A DNA stretch of 23,345 bases from Trichomonas tenax (GCA_023091735.1 JALKBU010000822.1:1-23345), one strand, 5' to 3'; counted from the stretch's first letter, positions 9,424 to 17,828 are shown. The notes: generated from the letters alone by a model not told the origin. Numbers and translations are program-made.

Positions 9424-10830
9424 GAGTAAAAGTTTATTCTCATATTATTCAAAATGTTGGAATTAACCTATGGATAGGTTTGAGGGGGTGCAACGATGTT
9501 GCCTTGTCACTTTTGGGAACTGTGGGATTATTTATTGTTCTTCATTTCTGAGATTACCGATTCTTCATCAGTAACTTCATTGTGTTCTCCTCTGATTGTA
9601 ATGTTGTTAAAAATGCAGAATGATGAAGTTATGGCAAAAATCGACATTTTTCTGATTGTCGACCTCATCTTCTTCGATGTTTCCTTCCTTGCTCCAATTA
9701 ACTTCATCAGATGCTTTGCACGTTTCTTGTAGAAGACACCAAGCGAGCTGATGACTATTGGGAAGAGATATGCTTTCATCCTCAGCTTTGTTTCGCATTG
9801 GTTTCGAAGATCAGCAGACTTGTTGATCTTATCTTCGTATGCGCTTTGCATCTTTGTTTCTCCATTGTCTGATATGTCGTCGTGTGGGCAAGTTATGTCG
9901 ACTATCCAGATTTTTGACTCGTTGTAGATGATGATGTCGGGCTTGAGTCTCGCCTACTCGCCCTGGATTGCTAGCTTGTTTGGAATGGATACAGTTGAGT
10001 TAAACTTAACTGTGTATCTAGCGAAAGCATGGACAGCCTCCTTTGCAATGATATCGACGATCTTATTGTGTCGAATTGTCATTTGTATGAAAGCATTGAG
10101 GCAGGAGTTGATTTGATGCTTCGGCAAATCTTCTTTCCATTTACCGCAATAAGGGCAGTGAGGTCTTGTGTTCTCTGGCAGGCCTTTGCAGGAATGAAGA
10201 TATTCATTGTACAGCGCGTTGCATCTCGTACTTAGTGTGAATTTGATGACCTTGTCGCTGACTCTGTTGGAATAATTCCCAACGATAGCATTGCAGTCTT
10301 TGTTGTCTTTGAGATTCAGGAAGCTCTTTCTGTGAACAGGGAGCTCAAGTATTTTGTTCATGCTGTGTTCACTTTCACGCATCATGATTGCTTTTGTGAC
10401 TGCTTTGGAGTCTGAGATTGGTGTTTCACCGTCAATCTTGAGTGCTGCTTTGTTGTCGCAGTAGACTATTTTGGCTTTTATTTTGTCTGCTACTTTGGCA
10501 CGGATGACTAGTGATGCTGTTCCACCTCTCTCGGTGATCAGTTCTCCTTCTGGTGTTGTTTCCCAGTCGAGGAATGAGGATTCGTTGGATGAATTAATGC
10601 CTCGTTTGTTCCTCTCTCTTCTTGTGAATTCTTTCATTAACAGTGCTACTTGTGGGGTTTGGGCTGTTCAGCATATTGATGAGTGTCTTCACTTTCAGAG
10701 CGAGTGCCTTCTGATGTGTGGGCTGGATGGACATTCCCTCATCTTGCCATCTGATTTGCGCAAGTTCTCATATATGTAATCATCTATGATTTCATCATCT
10801 AATCTAATTTCCTTTATCTTATTTATTATT
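9424..10830 (-). mobile_element. 5'-truncated non-LTR retrotransposon with REL-type endonuclease
   Basis: The minus strand holds the C-terminal part of a restriction-like-endonuclease (R2/R4/CRE/NeSL-type) non-LTR element; the reverse transcriptase is missing. Sequence begins near 10823 (DDEIIDDYIYEN, then QIRWQDEGMSIQPTHQKALA in another frame). After a shift near 10630 it runs as a continuous frame to 9528. A zinc knuckle C-X2-C-X9-H-X4-C (CPYCGKWKEDLPKHQINSC) lies at 10101-10157, followed by RHNKIVDII. The endonuclease core KPDIIIYNESKIWIVDITCP lies at about 9885-9944, with the family's KPD and the DITCP strand. One in-frame TAG (9954-9956) separates the two. The 3' end adjoins a tRNA-Lys fragment. 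The region is richer in G+C than its surroundings. It is a dead copy. Confidence 0.82.
9528..10637 (-). pseudogene. Retrotransposon ORF, zinc-knuckle and REL-endonuclease part
   Basis: 370 codons in one frame interrupted only by the TAG at 9954-9956. The first part, 227 residues from a Met at 10637, contains an aspartate/lysine-rich linker, the region LELPVHRKSFLNLKDNKDCN, and the C161, C164, H174, C179 zinc knuckle. After the TAG come the PD-(D/E)XK-like nuclease residues (KPD, then the D of VDITCP), a helical region (MQSAYEDKINKSADLRNQCE) and a tail ending at 9528. In R2-type elements this part nicks the target DNA for target-primed reverse transcription. The single stop suggests relatively recent inactivation of this half, but with no reverse transcriptase the copy cannot move by itself. 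Confidence 0.75.
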
Positions 10831-10864
10831 TAATTTTTTATCTCATATATGTAATCATCTATGA
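10766..10864 (+). repeat. 24-base direct repeat at the 5' edge of the retrotransposon remnant
   Basis: TCTCATATATGTAATCATCT plus ATGA occurs at 10766-10789 and again at 10841-10864, 75 bases apart. The first copy lies inside the recognisable element sequence and the second just beyond it, so this looks like a local tandem duplication at the truncation point rather than a target-site duplication of the whole element. Confidence 0.85.
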
Positions 10865-10878
10865 ATTTTAAAAAATAT

Positions 10879-10921
10879 AATGGGGCTATTGGCGACATTT
10901 TTGGCCCCAATAGAACCATTA
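10879..10921. repeat. Imperfect hairpin
   Basis: AATGGGGCTATTGG and CCCCAATAGAACCATT form an inverted pair with a perfect CTATTGG/CCAATAG core. It stands out as GC-rich in an AT-rich stretch. Function unknown. Confidence 0.5.
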
Positions 10922-12319
10922 TATATATCATCGAAATTATTTCATTTTTTTAAATCTTCTCCAAACACAATAAAACACATACAAATAGACTTAACATGGT
11001 TTATAACCTCTAAATACAGCAAAATACCGATTTTCGTTATAAATATTATATCAGATTTTTGATTTAGTGTAAAATTGTTCAATTACACCATAATCATATT
11101 AAATACAATATATATATAATATACACATAGTGAACAAAGTTCAATCAGGAAAGGAGATTATTTTACACGTCAAATTATATACAATTTACACGGCAGAATC
11201 AGGACCGAGAGATTCTTTTATGGAATGTATTACATATGGCGGCACATTGTGTAATATATAGGGCACATATCAGTATATATATTGTATATTAACAGATATT
11301 AAAATAAGCTATAAACACCTCTGGGGAAGTACTTATTTGACCACATCAAATGTGTCACTTTTTATCATAATAGAACATCATCATCAATACCGAATATAGA
11401 CACAAATAATACATACTAACATAATACATAGGATAGTGGGTTTTCAATTATACATATAAACGCAAAAAAGCACAATATTATGAAATTTGTTAAATCTCAT
11501 TAAACGCAGAATTTTTAAACACACACTAGAATAATGATAAGCACATATCATATAATGTATTAGTATAGTTCATAATCTTCACAGACAGATTTTGAGCATG
11601 ATTTTATGCGTTGATGCGTTCCACTGATGGGCAGTATTTGATTTTGTAACATAGATATAGAAACACAAACGAAAGCTGAAATACATACTATGCATTGTAG
11701 AACAAATCTATATATATAGTGACCTAATATATATAATAAATATCTACTACAAACAAAGATAATATAACAGTTATGACTCCATGCATCATATTTTTAAAAA
11801 TATGAATATCTTTACATAACTCTACTAATACAACATATACCATCATACAAACATCGTAAACCATATGTAAACAATGTGCAAAAGCTGTATCACACACAAA
11901 ACACACACTTTGAAAAAATGTGCTAATTTCAAAATTATAAACAATAACTACAAACTTTCAAACGCAGCGGTGCAGGCAAAAGCACCATGTGCGCATCACA
12001 CCAATACCATTAAATACACAAAATACCTCAAAATGATGATCACATTTTTGAAATGCAACATTAATTATTGAATCAACTCGAATAAACTATCAAACCTATC
12101 GGGTACAGTTTAGCATATCATCATTGTACTAATTACAAGTTCTAAAATCGTCAACTTTCAAAACCGAAATTTTGGTTACTACCCCGGGTGATGAAATTTT
12201 CACTGTCCCCTTCTGCTCTGTGAGAGTTGAGTTGATTGATTTCGATTTTGACCTTCTTAGATGCTCATACTATTGGTGTTCCTCCTGTTTTGATCATTGT
12301 TGATTTGTTCAACTTCTGA
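10922..12319. other. AT-rich non-coding stretch
   Basis: About 1.4 kb dominated by TA-rich runs; no convincing gene on either strand. Its one notable site is the promoter-like motif pair at 11162-11195, listed separately. Confidence 0.5.
11162..11195 (+). promoter_or_regulatory. Orphan promoter-like motif pair
   Basis: TTTACACGTCA (11162-11172) is followed by TTTACACGGCA (11185-11195). The same two words in the same order (TTTACATGTCA at 17764, TTTACACGGCA at 17783) lie upstream of the intact VPS9-domain gene. No gene is recognisable beside this copy, so it may mark a lost gene. Confidence 0.35.
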
Positions 12320-13447
12320 TTATGATGAGCTTGAAAAGCTTGATGAGTTTGTGCTTGAGATAGTGTGCTCTGGTGGATCGTTATCCATGAAAAATTCAAG
12401 ATCTGAGTTCTCATTACCACCTTTCATCCCGAATGTGATTTTGCTAATTTTTTCAAGATATTTGAAATCTCCTGTTTTTGTGAATTCCGGAGAGTATTCT
12501 TTGAGGCAATCATTGAGTTGCTTGAAATTGTTTTCCAGTTCATGTGTGTCTTCGTTTTGTGATTTGTGAAATGCTTCTGTGATTGTGCCCATCTTCTCGA
12601 TTGTCTGTAAAAGATTGCTAAACTCATGTCCTTTGATCTGTACCTTTGGTATCTCCAATAGTTTTCGTTGAGTCTGTCAATGAAATTGATGAAATTGTTT
12701 GCCCGTGTTGCGATTATGTTGAAACTGCGTTTTGTGTGCTGCTGAGATTTTGTCGTCAAATTCTTGCTTTAGTGCGATTTCATTCGATTTGATTTCTTTA
12801 ATCATTGTTTTGGAGTCCATTTTCGCTTGAACTAGAAGATATTCTTGATGTTGTAGTTGCTCATTGATACTGTAGTTGATTTGCTGCGTGTTCATGCAAA
12901 ATTCTTGTATTTTGTTTTCGATCAGTTGATTTCCTTCTTGGGCTCTCTCCTTTGCTTGCAAATATTGCTGTACCAGCTCGCTTTGCGCGCTTTGGATTGT
13001 TGCGACGTTGCTTTCTGTTTTGTTTTCCCCCGTTTGGAGGAGTTTTGAGCGAGAGCGATTATTGAGCTTTGCTTTGTGTCAATGCTTACAATGCTCTCAT
13101 CCACTGTTTTCGCAATCGTAGTGTTGAGACTTTGAAGCATGAATTTGTCTATCTTTTCTTGGAAAAAATCGAAATAATATAACCAGAAAGCCGTTGCTTC
13201 GCTAGACGTATCTGGAGAAGCAGTTTGCTACCTTGGTTATCTCATAATGTAGTTCTAAACATCTAATACAATAATAAATTGTTCTAATGTCTCTTTGAGT
13301 TATAATTTGAACTTGCTGTATGATGCTGTTCTTAAATTCCTCCTTGTCTACCCACTTTATGTTGAAGATTGGGTAGTTATCGTTTGTTACAGGCATTTCG
13401 GGATTGAAATCTTCGTTTAATGATATCTGGATAGGAGTAGTAATCAT
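12320..13447 (-). pseudogene. Coiled-coil protein, decayed
   Basis: About 375 codons of former coding sequence, from ATG 13447 to TAA 12320. It begins MITTPIQISLNEDFNPEMPV, then NYPIFNIKWVDKEEFKNSII, to a TAG at 13202-13204. It resumes one base over (SEATAFWLYYFDFFQEKIDK, then MLQSLNTTIAKTVDESIVSI). It shifts near 13050 into a long glutamine/glutamate coiled coil (QSAQSELVQQYLQAKERAQE through IKSNEIALKQEFDDKISAAH), shifts again near 12720 (NIIATRANNFINFIDRLNE) and near 12665 (KLLEIPKVQIKGHEFSNLLQ). It ends in an acidic, serine-rich tail (SSTNSSSFSSSS). So there is one stop and at least four frame changes. The family is not recognised. It lies 6 bases after another decayed gene on the same strand, and this tight packing is unlike the rest of the window and typical of viral-type or large DNA-transposon gene clusters. 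Confidence 0.65.
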
Positions 13448-13453
13448 AATAAC

Positions 13454-13750
13454 TTAATTTTCGTCGTTTTCTAATCGAAAACTGAGCCTGTGAACGATAG
13501 CGGTCTTAACGTCTTCTTGAGATAAAAGATGAATGGGAATTGTTCCATCTTCATTGTATGGAGCATCTCCTGGAAAATCTTCAATTGTGCAATCATTGTC
13601 GACCGGAACGAACTCAAAAATCAAGGTTTTTGAGACAAATTTTTGTGCCTTGTTGATGAACTTGGGGACGTAAAGAAAGCCATTTCTGGCCAGTTATAAG
13701 CTGTCTGGACCTTCAGGACCTCTATCAAATGTGCCCTCGGAGGTATCCAT
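13454..13750 (-). pseudogene. Unidentified small protein, decayed, upstream of the coiled-coil remnant
   Basis: From ATG 13750 the frame reads MDTSEGTFDRGPEGPDSL and meets a TAA at 13694-13696. The same frame continues as LARNGFLYVPKFINKAQKFV, then FEFVPVDNDCTIEDFPGDAP, and ends DEN at the TAA 13454-13456. About 98 codons, one lesion. The frame is also open upstream of the ATG to about 13789 (LDKEFYKTSKEDY), so the true start may lie further up or be lost. The family is not recognised. Only 6 bases separate its stop from the next ATG (13447). Base composition is like the neighbouring coiled-coil remnant and richer in G+C than the flanks, which suggests both came in together. Confidence 0.5.
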
Positions 13751-14922
13751 ATAGTCCTCTTTGCTTGTTTTGTAAAATTCCTTGTCTAGCTATAGAAAGA
13801 TTCTGTTAAAAAATAGGCTCGCAAAATTGAATATCGATCCTATTATAGGGTGTGCAAGTGTGTGTTTAGCACAGAAAGATAGAGAATGAGCTGAAATGTT
13901 ATAATAACATCATTATAAACCCTATCAAATTTAAGCATTATAGCTATGGTTTGAAGTCTCTATTTCGATTATAAGTCACTCAAATATCACAATTTTGACA
14001 TCCGTCATTTTTTGCACAATTTGGGTATCAAAATTTTTTCCTGCTTGAATATAGTGACCAATAGCATAGTGCAGATCAATTTAAGCATATGCATAGATAA
14101 GCCGAACCATTACGAATCGGAATCTATAGAGCAAAATAAAAAATCAAGGCTGTGTAACTTAAATAACTCTATAAAAGCGAAACTGAATTTTTTTGTGAAA
14201 TTTCAAAAAGTGAAAACATTTTCATCATTTGCATGATGTCATATTGTGTTCACAATCAACTACAATCTTTATAATGTTAATATCCAATAAGTATATATCT
14301 TATTTATATATATTATATCGTTGTTTTCCTTCTTAATATCTGTATCAGATCAAAATAAAAAATTACGTCATATTTTTCAAATTTGTAATTGAAATGCTGT
14401 TTTGACCATATACATCAAATTTGACTTCATTCAATTGCAGAGGGTAATATACCATCAACTATAGATCCGTTATGTCCATAAGGAAAGTAATTGACACATC
14501 TCAGTAATTAATGTTAAAGCAAATATTCGATGGGAATCAAATTTTTGTCAAAAAAGTGTGTTTGCGGAGAAAACATGTCTTTCGAGATTTTCGTTTTCAT
14601 ATCATTAATAAATCATATATCTACTAATGTTATTATAATCAATACTGTATCTATTATATACGGTAACTATTGTCTCTGTCTTTTATCAATCATTGGGTTG
14701 ACTGTAATGAAAACAAAAAAATCTCATCTCAAATTGTCAAAATTCGAGCCGTCTCTATTTATGGGATTGCTCATCAGCAACCTAAGATTCAGTTACAATT
14801 ATGAATATATCCATACATTATATACGAGGTATACTATACGTATAATAGCAGAGAAAGATTTTTTCAAAAATTTTTTGAAGAGAGAGTGAAAATTTTTTCT
14901 TCATCACATCAAAAAAATGAAC
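13751..14922. other. AT-rich region without a supported gene
   Basis: Open frames at 14012-14236 and 14530-14889 on the plus strand have the I/N/Y/K-rich composition expected by chance in AT-rich DNA, with no family signature. A short run of A/T inverted repeats occurs around 14862-14905. Nothing else is seen. Confidence 0.45.
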
Positions 14923-14998
14923 ATTTTGGCGCCAATTTTTCCCGCGAAACCGCTCTCGGACTCAATTTTGATTTTATATCCCGCCATGGCGCCAAAAT
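14923..14998. promoter_or_regulatory. Cluster of E2F/DP-like boxes
   Basis: Within 76 bases lie TTTTGGCGCCAA (14924-14935), TTTTTCCCGCGAAA (14936-14949), TCCCGCC (14979-14985) and TGGCGCCAAAAT (14987-14998). The first and last form a perfect 12-base inverted pair (14923-14934 and 14987-14998). All four fit the TTTSSCGC-type site bound by E2F/DP in animals and plants. GC-rich words like these are rare in this window. Function is inferred from motif only; no cell-cycle gene is adjacent. Confidence 0.45.
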
Positions 14999-15222
14999 TA
15001 TATGACACATTTCTCTATATAAGAGTTATTATAGTTGTATATTATATAGGTGTTAATAGAATTATTCAGATTTGCTCCAATCTTTCTGCGTTAAACACAC
15101 CCTTTCAGACCATATATATTGCAAAACTTTGAGTTTTTCCAAAATTTCTTCGACGAAAAGGTTGACAGCGGACTGCGTCTCGTCGTCAGCTAAAAACAGA
15201 AAAGAGAATGGAAAAAATATCG

Positions 15223-15226
15223 AAAA
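15223..15226 (-). terminator. Pol III T-run terminator of tRNA-Lys
   Basis: On the minus strand the tRNA 3' end is followed directly by TTTT, then CG. Confidence 0.7.
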
Positions 15227-15227
15227 A

Positions 15228-15300
15228 GCCAGTGGCGGGACTCGAACCCGCAACCCCAAGATTAAGAGTCTTATGCTCTATCCGGTTGAGCTACACAGGC
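15228..15300 (-). tRNA. tRNA-Lys (anticodon CUU)
   Basis: 73 bases fold as a full cloverleaf without an intron: acceptor GCCTGTG/CACTGGC, D stem GCTC/GAGC, anticodon stem TAAGA/TCTTG with loop CTCTTAA (anticodon CTT), a 5-base variable loop, and T stem GCGGG/CCCGC with loop TTCGAGT. No CCA is encoded. Two oddities: the acceptor stem has a T-T mismatch at its fourth pair, and the base in the discriminator position (15227) would be U, unusual for lysine tRNA. The internal A and B boxes look normal. The same 3' end is found as a fragment beside the retrotransposon at 9410-9423. Confidence 0.93.
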
Positions 15301-15702
15301 TTAGACATTCATTCAACTTGTTTTATATATTAGATGCTAATAACCAAGATTCAATAGTTTATATTAATTTTGACATGTAAACTAAAATATTTTCATTTTT
15401 TTAAACGCTAATTAAGGGTGCACTACGACCAATTTAGCATAAAGAAATACGAAAATCAAAATCGACTTATTTAACTTTTTGGCAGAATATATATGATTTT
15501 GATTTAAAACTTAAAGCAAAGTTTAAATTTTTTTACAATCTTGCCCAAAACTTTTTGTAGTATCCATTTTTTATTTCAAGTGTTTTGAGATAATAAACTA
15601 GTACAACAACATGCAATCTACAAGTTTCCATCTATTAACATTTTTGTTATTGAATAATTCAGATAAAATAGCAATGTATAAATTCAACAATACACTACAT
15701 AT
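15301..15702. other. Intergenic, upstream of tRNA-Lys
   Basis: No gene is seen. TTTTGACATGTAAAC (15368-15382) is the best single match in the window to the shared upstream motif and lies about 70 bases upstream of the tRNA. Confidence 0.5.
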
Positions 15703-16194
15703 TTATTCAATTGCATTATGTTCTAAAAACAAAGATTTGATTTCTGGTGTTCTGGCAACAGAAAGAGGTGTTTCTCCAAATATATTCCTAGTGTTGACTT
15801 CGATTCCAGTAAAGGATAACAAGAAATTGCAGACATCGCGATGTCCCCATCTTGATGCCAAATACAATGGTGTATCTCCTACTGGTGTTTTAATGTTCAA
15901 ATCTATATTTGTGAGCTGAGTGATGTATCTCACAGCTTCGAGATTTCCAATGGAAGCAAATTGTAACAAAATGTTATAAACACCAATGTCGTACACACTG
16001 TAGTCAGCACCTGCCTCGATAAGCATCTTCGCAAGTTTAAAATTGTCGAGCTCAGCAGACCTTTCAAGAATTCTTCTGTTGTATGTGATGATATTGCAAA
16101 GTCCTCTTTCAACACTGTATTCGATTGCATGAACATCATCCTCATTGGCTGCTTTATTAAAGATTTCGTAAATTATTCTCGTATCATAAATGAA
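15703..16194 (-). pseudogene. Ankyrin-repeat protein, C-terminal remnant
   Basis: An open frame of 164 codons reading leftward with no start codon at its beginning. It contains about four ankyrin units, including LDNFKLAKMLIEAGADYSVY, NILLQFASIGNLEAVRYITQ, TPVGDTPLYLASRWGHRDVC and IFGETPLSVARTPEIKSLFL, ending EHNAIE at TAA 15703. An in-frame TAA (16195-16197) cuts it from a further in-frame stretch (VILSGRLRKYERIMEG) that runs into the long hairpin at 16267. The ending matches the style of the ankyrin pseudogene at 6198-7156 (EIAKLLQKHGAIE). The 5' part of the gene is missing, apparently truncated at the hairpin element. Confidence 0.85.
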
Positions 16195-16266
16195 TTAACC
16201 TTCCATTATTCTTTCGTATTTTCGCAATCTTCCAGACAAAATAACCTTCTTTTTAATACAGATAAT

Positions 16267-16375
16267 ATTAAACTACATTTTTAATCTAGGTACTCTACGG
16301 GCGTGTTTCTCACAATATTGAGTGGACCCCTTGAAAAAATTGAGAGTAGTACCTAGATTAAAAAAGTAGTTTAAT
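16267..16375. mobile_element. Long hairpin, MITE-like
   Basis: Arms 16267-16294 and 16348-16375 are inverted copies matching at 27 of 28 bases, around a 53-base loop. The start of the arm is ATTAAACTAC. There is no coding capacity. The element lies at the 5' break of the ankyrin remnant, fitting a small inverted-repeat insertion. No convincing target-site duplication could be fixed by eye. Confidence 0.6.
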
Positions 16376-16572
16376 AAATTTTTTGAAAGTTGATTTCATT
16401 TCATAGAAAAATCTCAAATTATTTAACATACGATTGTTTTCAAAGCTTGTCGTTTTAGAAGATAAAATAATCATGTGATTCAATAATTAAAGTTTTCACG
16501 CATTTTTCGTGCCCGTAAAAACTGGTAAATTTCCACCAAATTTTGGCAAAATTTCAAAGCCGCTCAAGTAAC

Positions 16573-16641
16573 CATGTATTGCCTTCTTTTCGATTTACAT
16601 TGAACACATTTTTATATGATGTTTTAATAAAGTGAATATTA
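16573..16641 (+). repeat. 69-bp direct repeat, copy 1
   Basis: Starts CATGTATTGCCTTCTTTTCG and is identical over 69 bases to 17411-17479. The similarity continues a few bases further after a 5-base gap (GTTAATA). The copies begin 838 bases apart. Confidence 0.95.
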
Positions 16642-16662
16642 ATAAAGTTAATAGAGTGGCTG

Positions 16663-17402
16663 AACTTTTCCAAAAAGTGATAGACTAAGCAGGGGGTGAC
16701 ACCGAAAAGTGATATAGTGTCATGTAAATATGAAGGTGTCAAGGCAGGTTATGGACTGAAATAACAGTAATGCTCTATCATATGGGGATGCACAATATTA
16801 GATATACCCCACTATGGTTGAGCATCACATTCATTTCTGTTCAAAAGCAAAATAAAAGTGCGGATATTTTCTGAATTTGGACTTTGTGGGAATATCCATG
16901 AATGCTGATGCTATACCCACTACGCATCAACGAGTAATCGGTATAGCACTTATTTTCATGTTTATTTCAAAAAGACCAGAAACACAAATTATCCCCACAT
17001 TAAAATTGCATTCACGCTGAAATCACAGTGCTTATCCATCATATGGGGGTGATGCATGGATCAGCACCGTGATTGCATCAAAAAAGATCTCCCTTAAAAA
17101 AGGTGAACATGTTGAGAATTGGGCTGCGCTATTGTCACAGCCCAATTGTATTGATATATGCTGCAGCGACCCTCCTCTAGATCCTCTTTCGAAGAGCCAG
17201 AGTCGATGCGGATCGCTGCAGCAGACTTTTTCGTTCCAACTGAATTTTTAGTTTTTCAAATAAACCGATTATACTTTTTCAATTTCATTTTTTTAATCTT
17301 TTAAGCTTTTGTATTCCTATAACATTCTATACTTCATATTTTTAAAAAATTGAATACTCACTCCATTTAAGGTTAGTCTTTTTGTCACTTTTCGAAAAAG
17401 TT
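16663..17402. mobile_element. Hairpin-rich block with short inverted ends, possible non-autonomous insertion
   Basis: AACTTTTCCAAAAAGTG (16663-16679) pairs in inverted orientation with CACTTTTCGAAAAAGTT (17386-17402) at about 15 of 17 bases. The interior holds several hairpins, among them TGCTATACC/GGTATAGCA (16909-16917 and 16940-16948, perfect) and those of the candidate RNA at 17050-17231. There is no coding sequence. The whole is enclosed by the 69-bp direct repeats. A small DNA element is one reading; a duplicated RNA locus is another. Confidence 0.35.
17050..17231 (+). ncRNA. Candidate structured RNA with T-run end
   Basis: Three perfect-stem hairpins in a row: TGATGCA/TGCATCA (17050-17056 with 17074-17080), AATTGGGCTG/CAGCCCAATT (17117-17126 with 17138-17147), and TGCTGCAGCGA/TCGCTGCAGCA (17159-17169 with 17213-17223). 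The last contains nested CTCT/AGAG and CTCTT/AAGAG pairs capped by TCG. The block is clearly richer in G+C than its flanks and is followed at 17227-17231 by TTTTT, as at the end of a Pol III transcript. It matches none of the snRNA landmarks I know (U1, U2, U4, U5, U6). It may instead be an element end. Confidence 0.35.
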
Positions 17403-17410
17403 AGGTTTCT

Positions 17411-17479
17411 CATGTATTGCCTTCTTTTCGATTTACATTGAACACATTTTTATATGATGTTTTAATAAAGTGAATATTA
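17411..17479 (+). repeat. 69-bp direct repeat, copy 2
   Basis: Identical to 16573-16641. The bases before the two copies differ, so the shared segment has a sharp left edge. Confidence 0.95.
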
Positions 17480-17763
17480 GTTAATATTGATAAAAATTGA
17501 TTTCGAATTTTAATGCAAATTTTCCATTTTCTATTTTTGGATCAATTCAATAATACTTCGAATTCTTTTGTTACATTTCTTGTATTTTCTATCAATTTGC
17601 ATTTATAGTTTTAATTATAGAAGACCGAATCTAATTAGAAATTCAAATATTCAAGAAACAAAGTGTTAAATCATATAATATTGACATATGATTTGAATAT
17701 AAGTCTGCATTGTCCCATGTATGCAATATAATGAAGGCATTCAAAAAGTCCAGTATTGGACAC
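17480..17763. other. AT-rich intergenic region
   Basis: No gene or RNA is visible before the promoter motifs of the VPS9-domain gene. Confidence 0.4.
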
Positions 17764-17793
17764 TTTACATGTCAGTTAAATATTTACACGGCA
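17764..17793 (+). promoter_or_regulatory. Motif pair upstream of the VPS9-domain gene
   Basis: TTTACATGTCA (17764-17774) and TTTACACGGCA (17783-17793) lie 36-65 bases before ATG 17829. The first is the reverse complement of the TGACATGTAAA core seen upstream of other genes. Promoter role inferred. Confidence 0.5.
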
Positions 17794-17828
17794 TAAAAAA
17801 CAAAAGTGCCAAAATTTTTTGAATTTAA

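Noticed and set aside
10471..10779. 102-codon plus-strand open frame
   Set aside because: It is the complementary shadow of the retrotransposon coding sequence on the minus strand.
11280..11320. CRISPR-like or tandem array in the TA-rich stretch
   Set aside because: Only simple TA runs; no regular repeat-spacer structure, and the organism is eukaryotic.
14012..14236. 74-codon plus-strand open frame
   Set aside because: Short, low-complexity, no family resemblance and no promoter motif.
14530..14889. 119-codon plus-strand open frame
   Set aside because: Composition (I, N, Y, K, L) is what AT-rich DNA gives by chance; no domain, no conserved pattern, and no upstream motif of the type seen at real genes.
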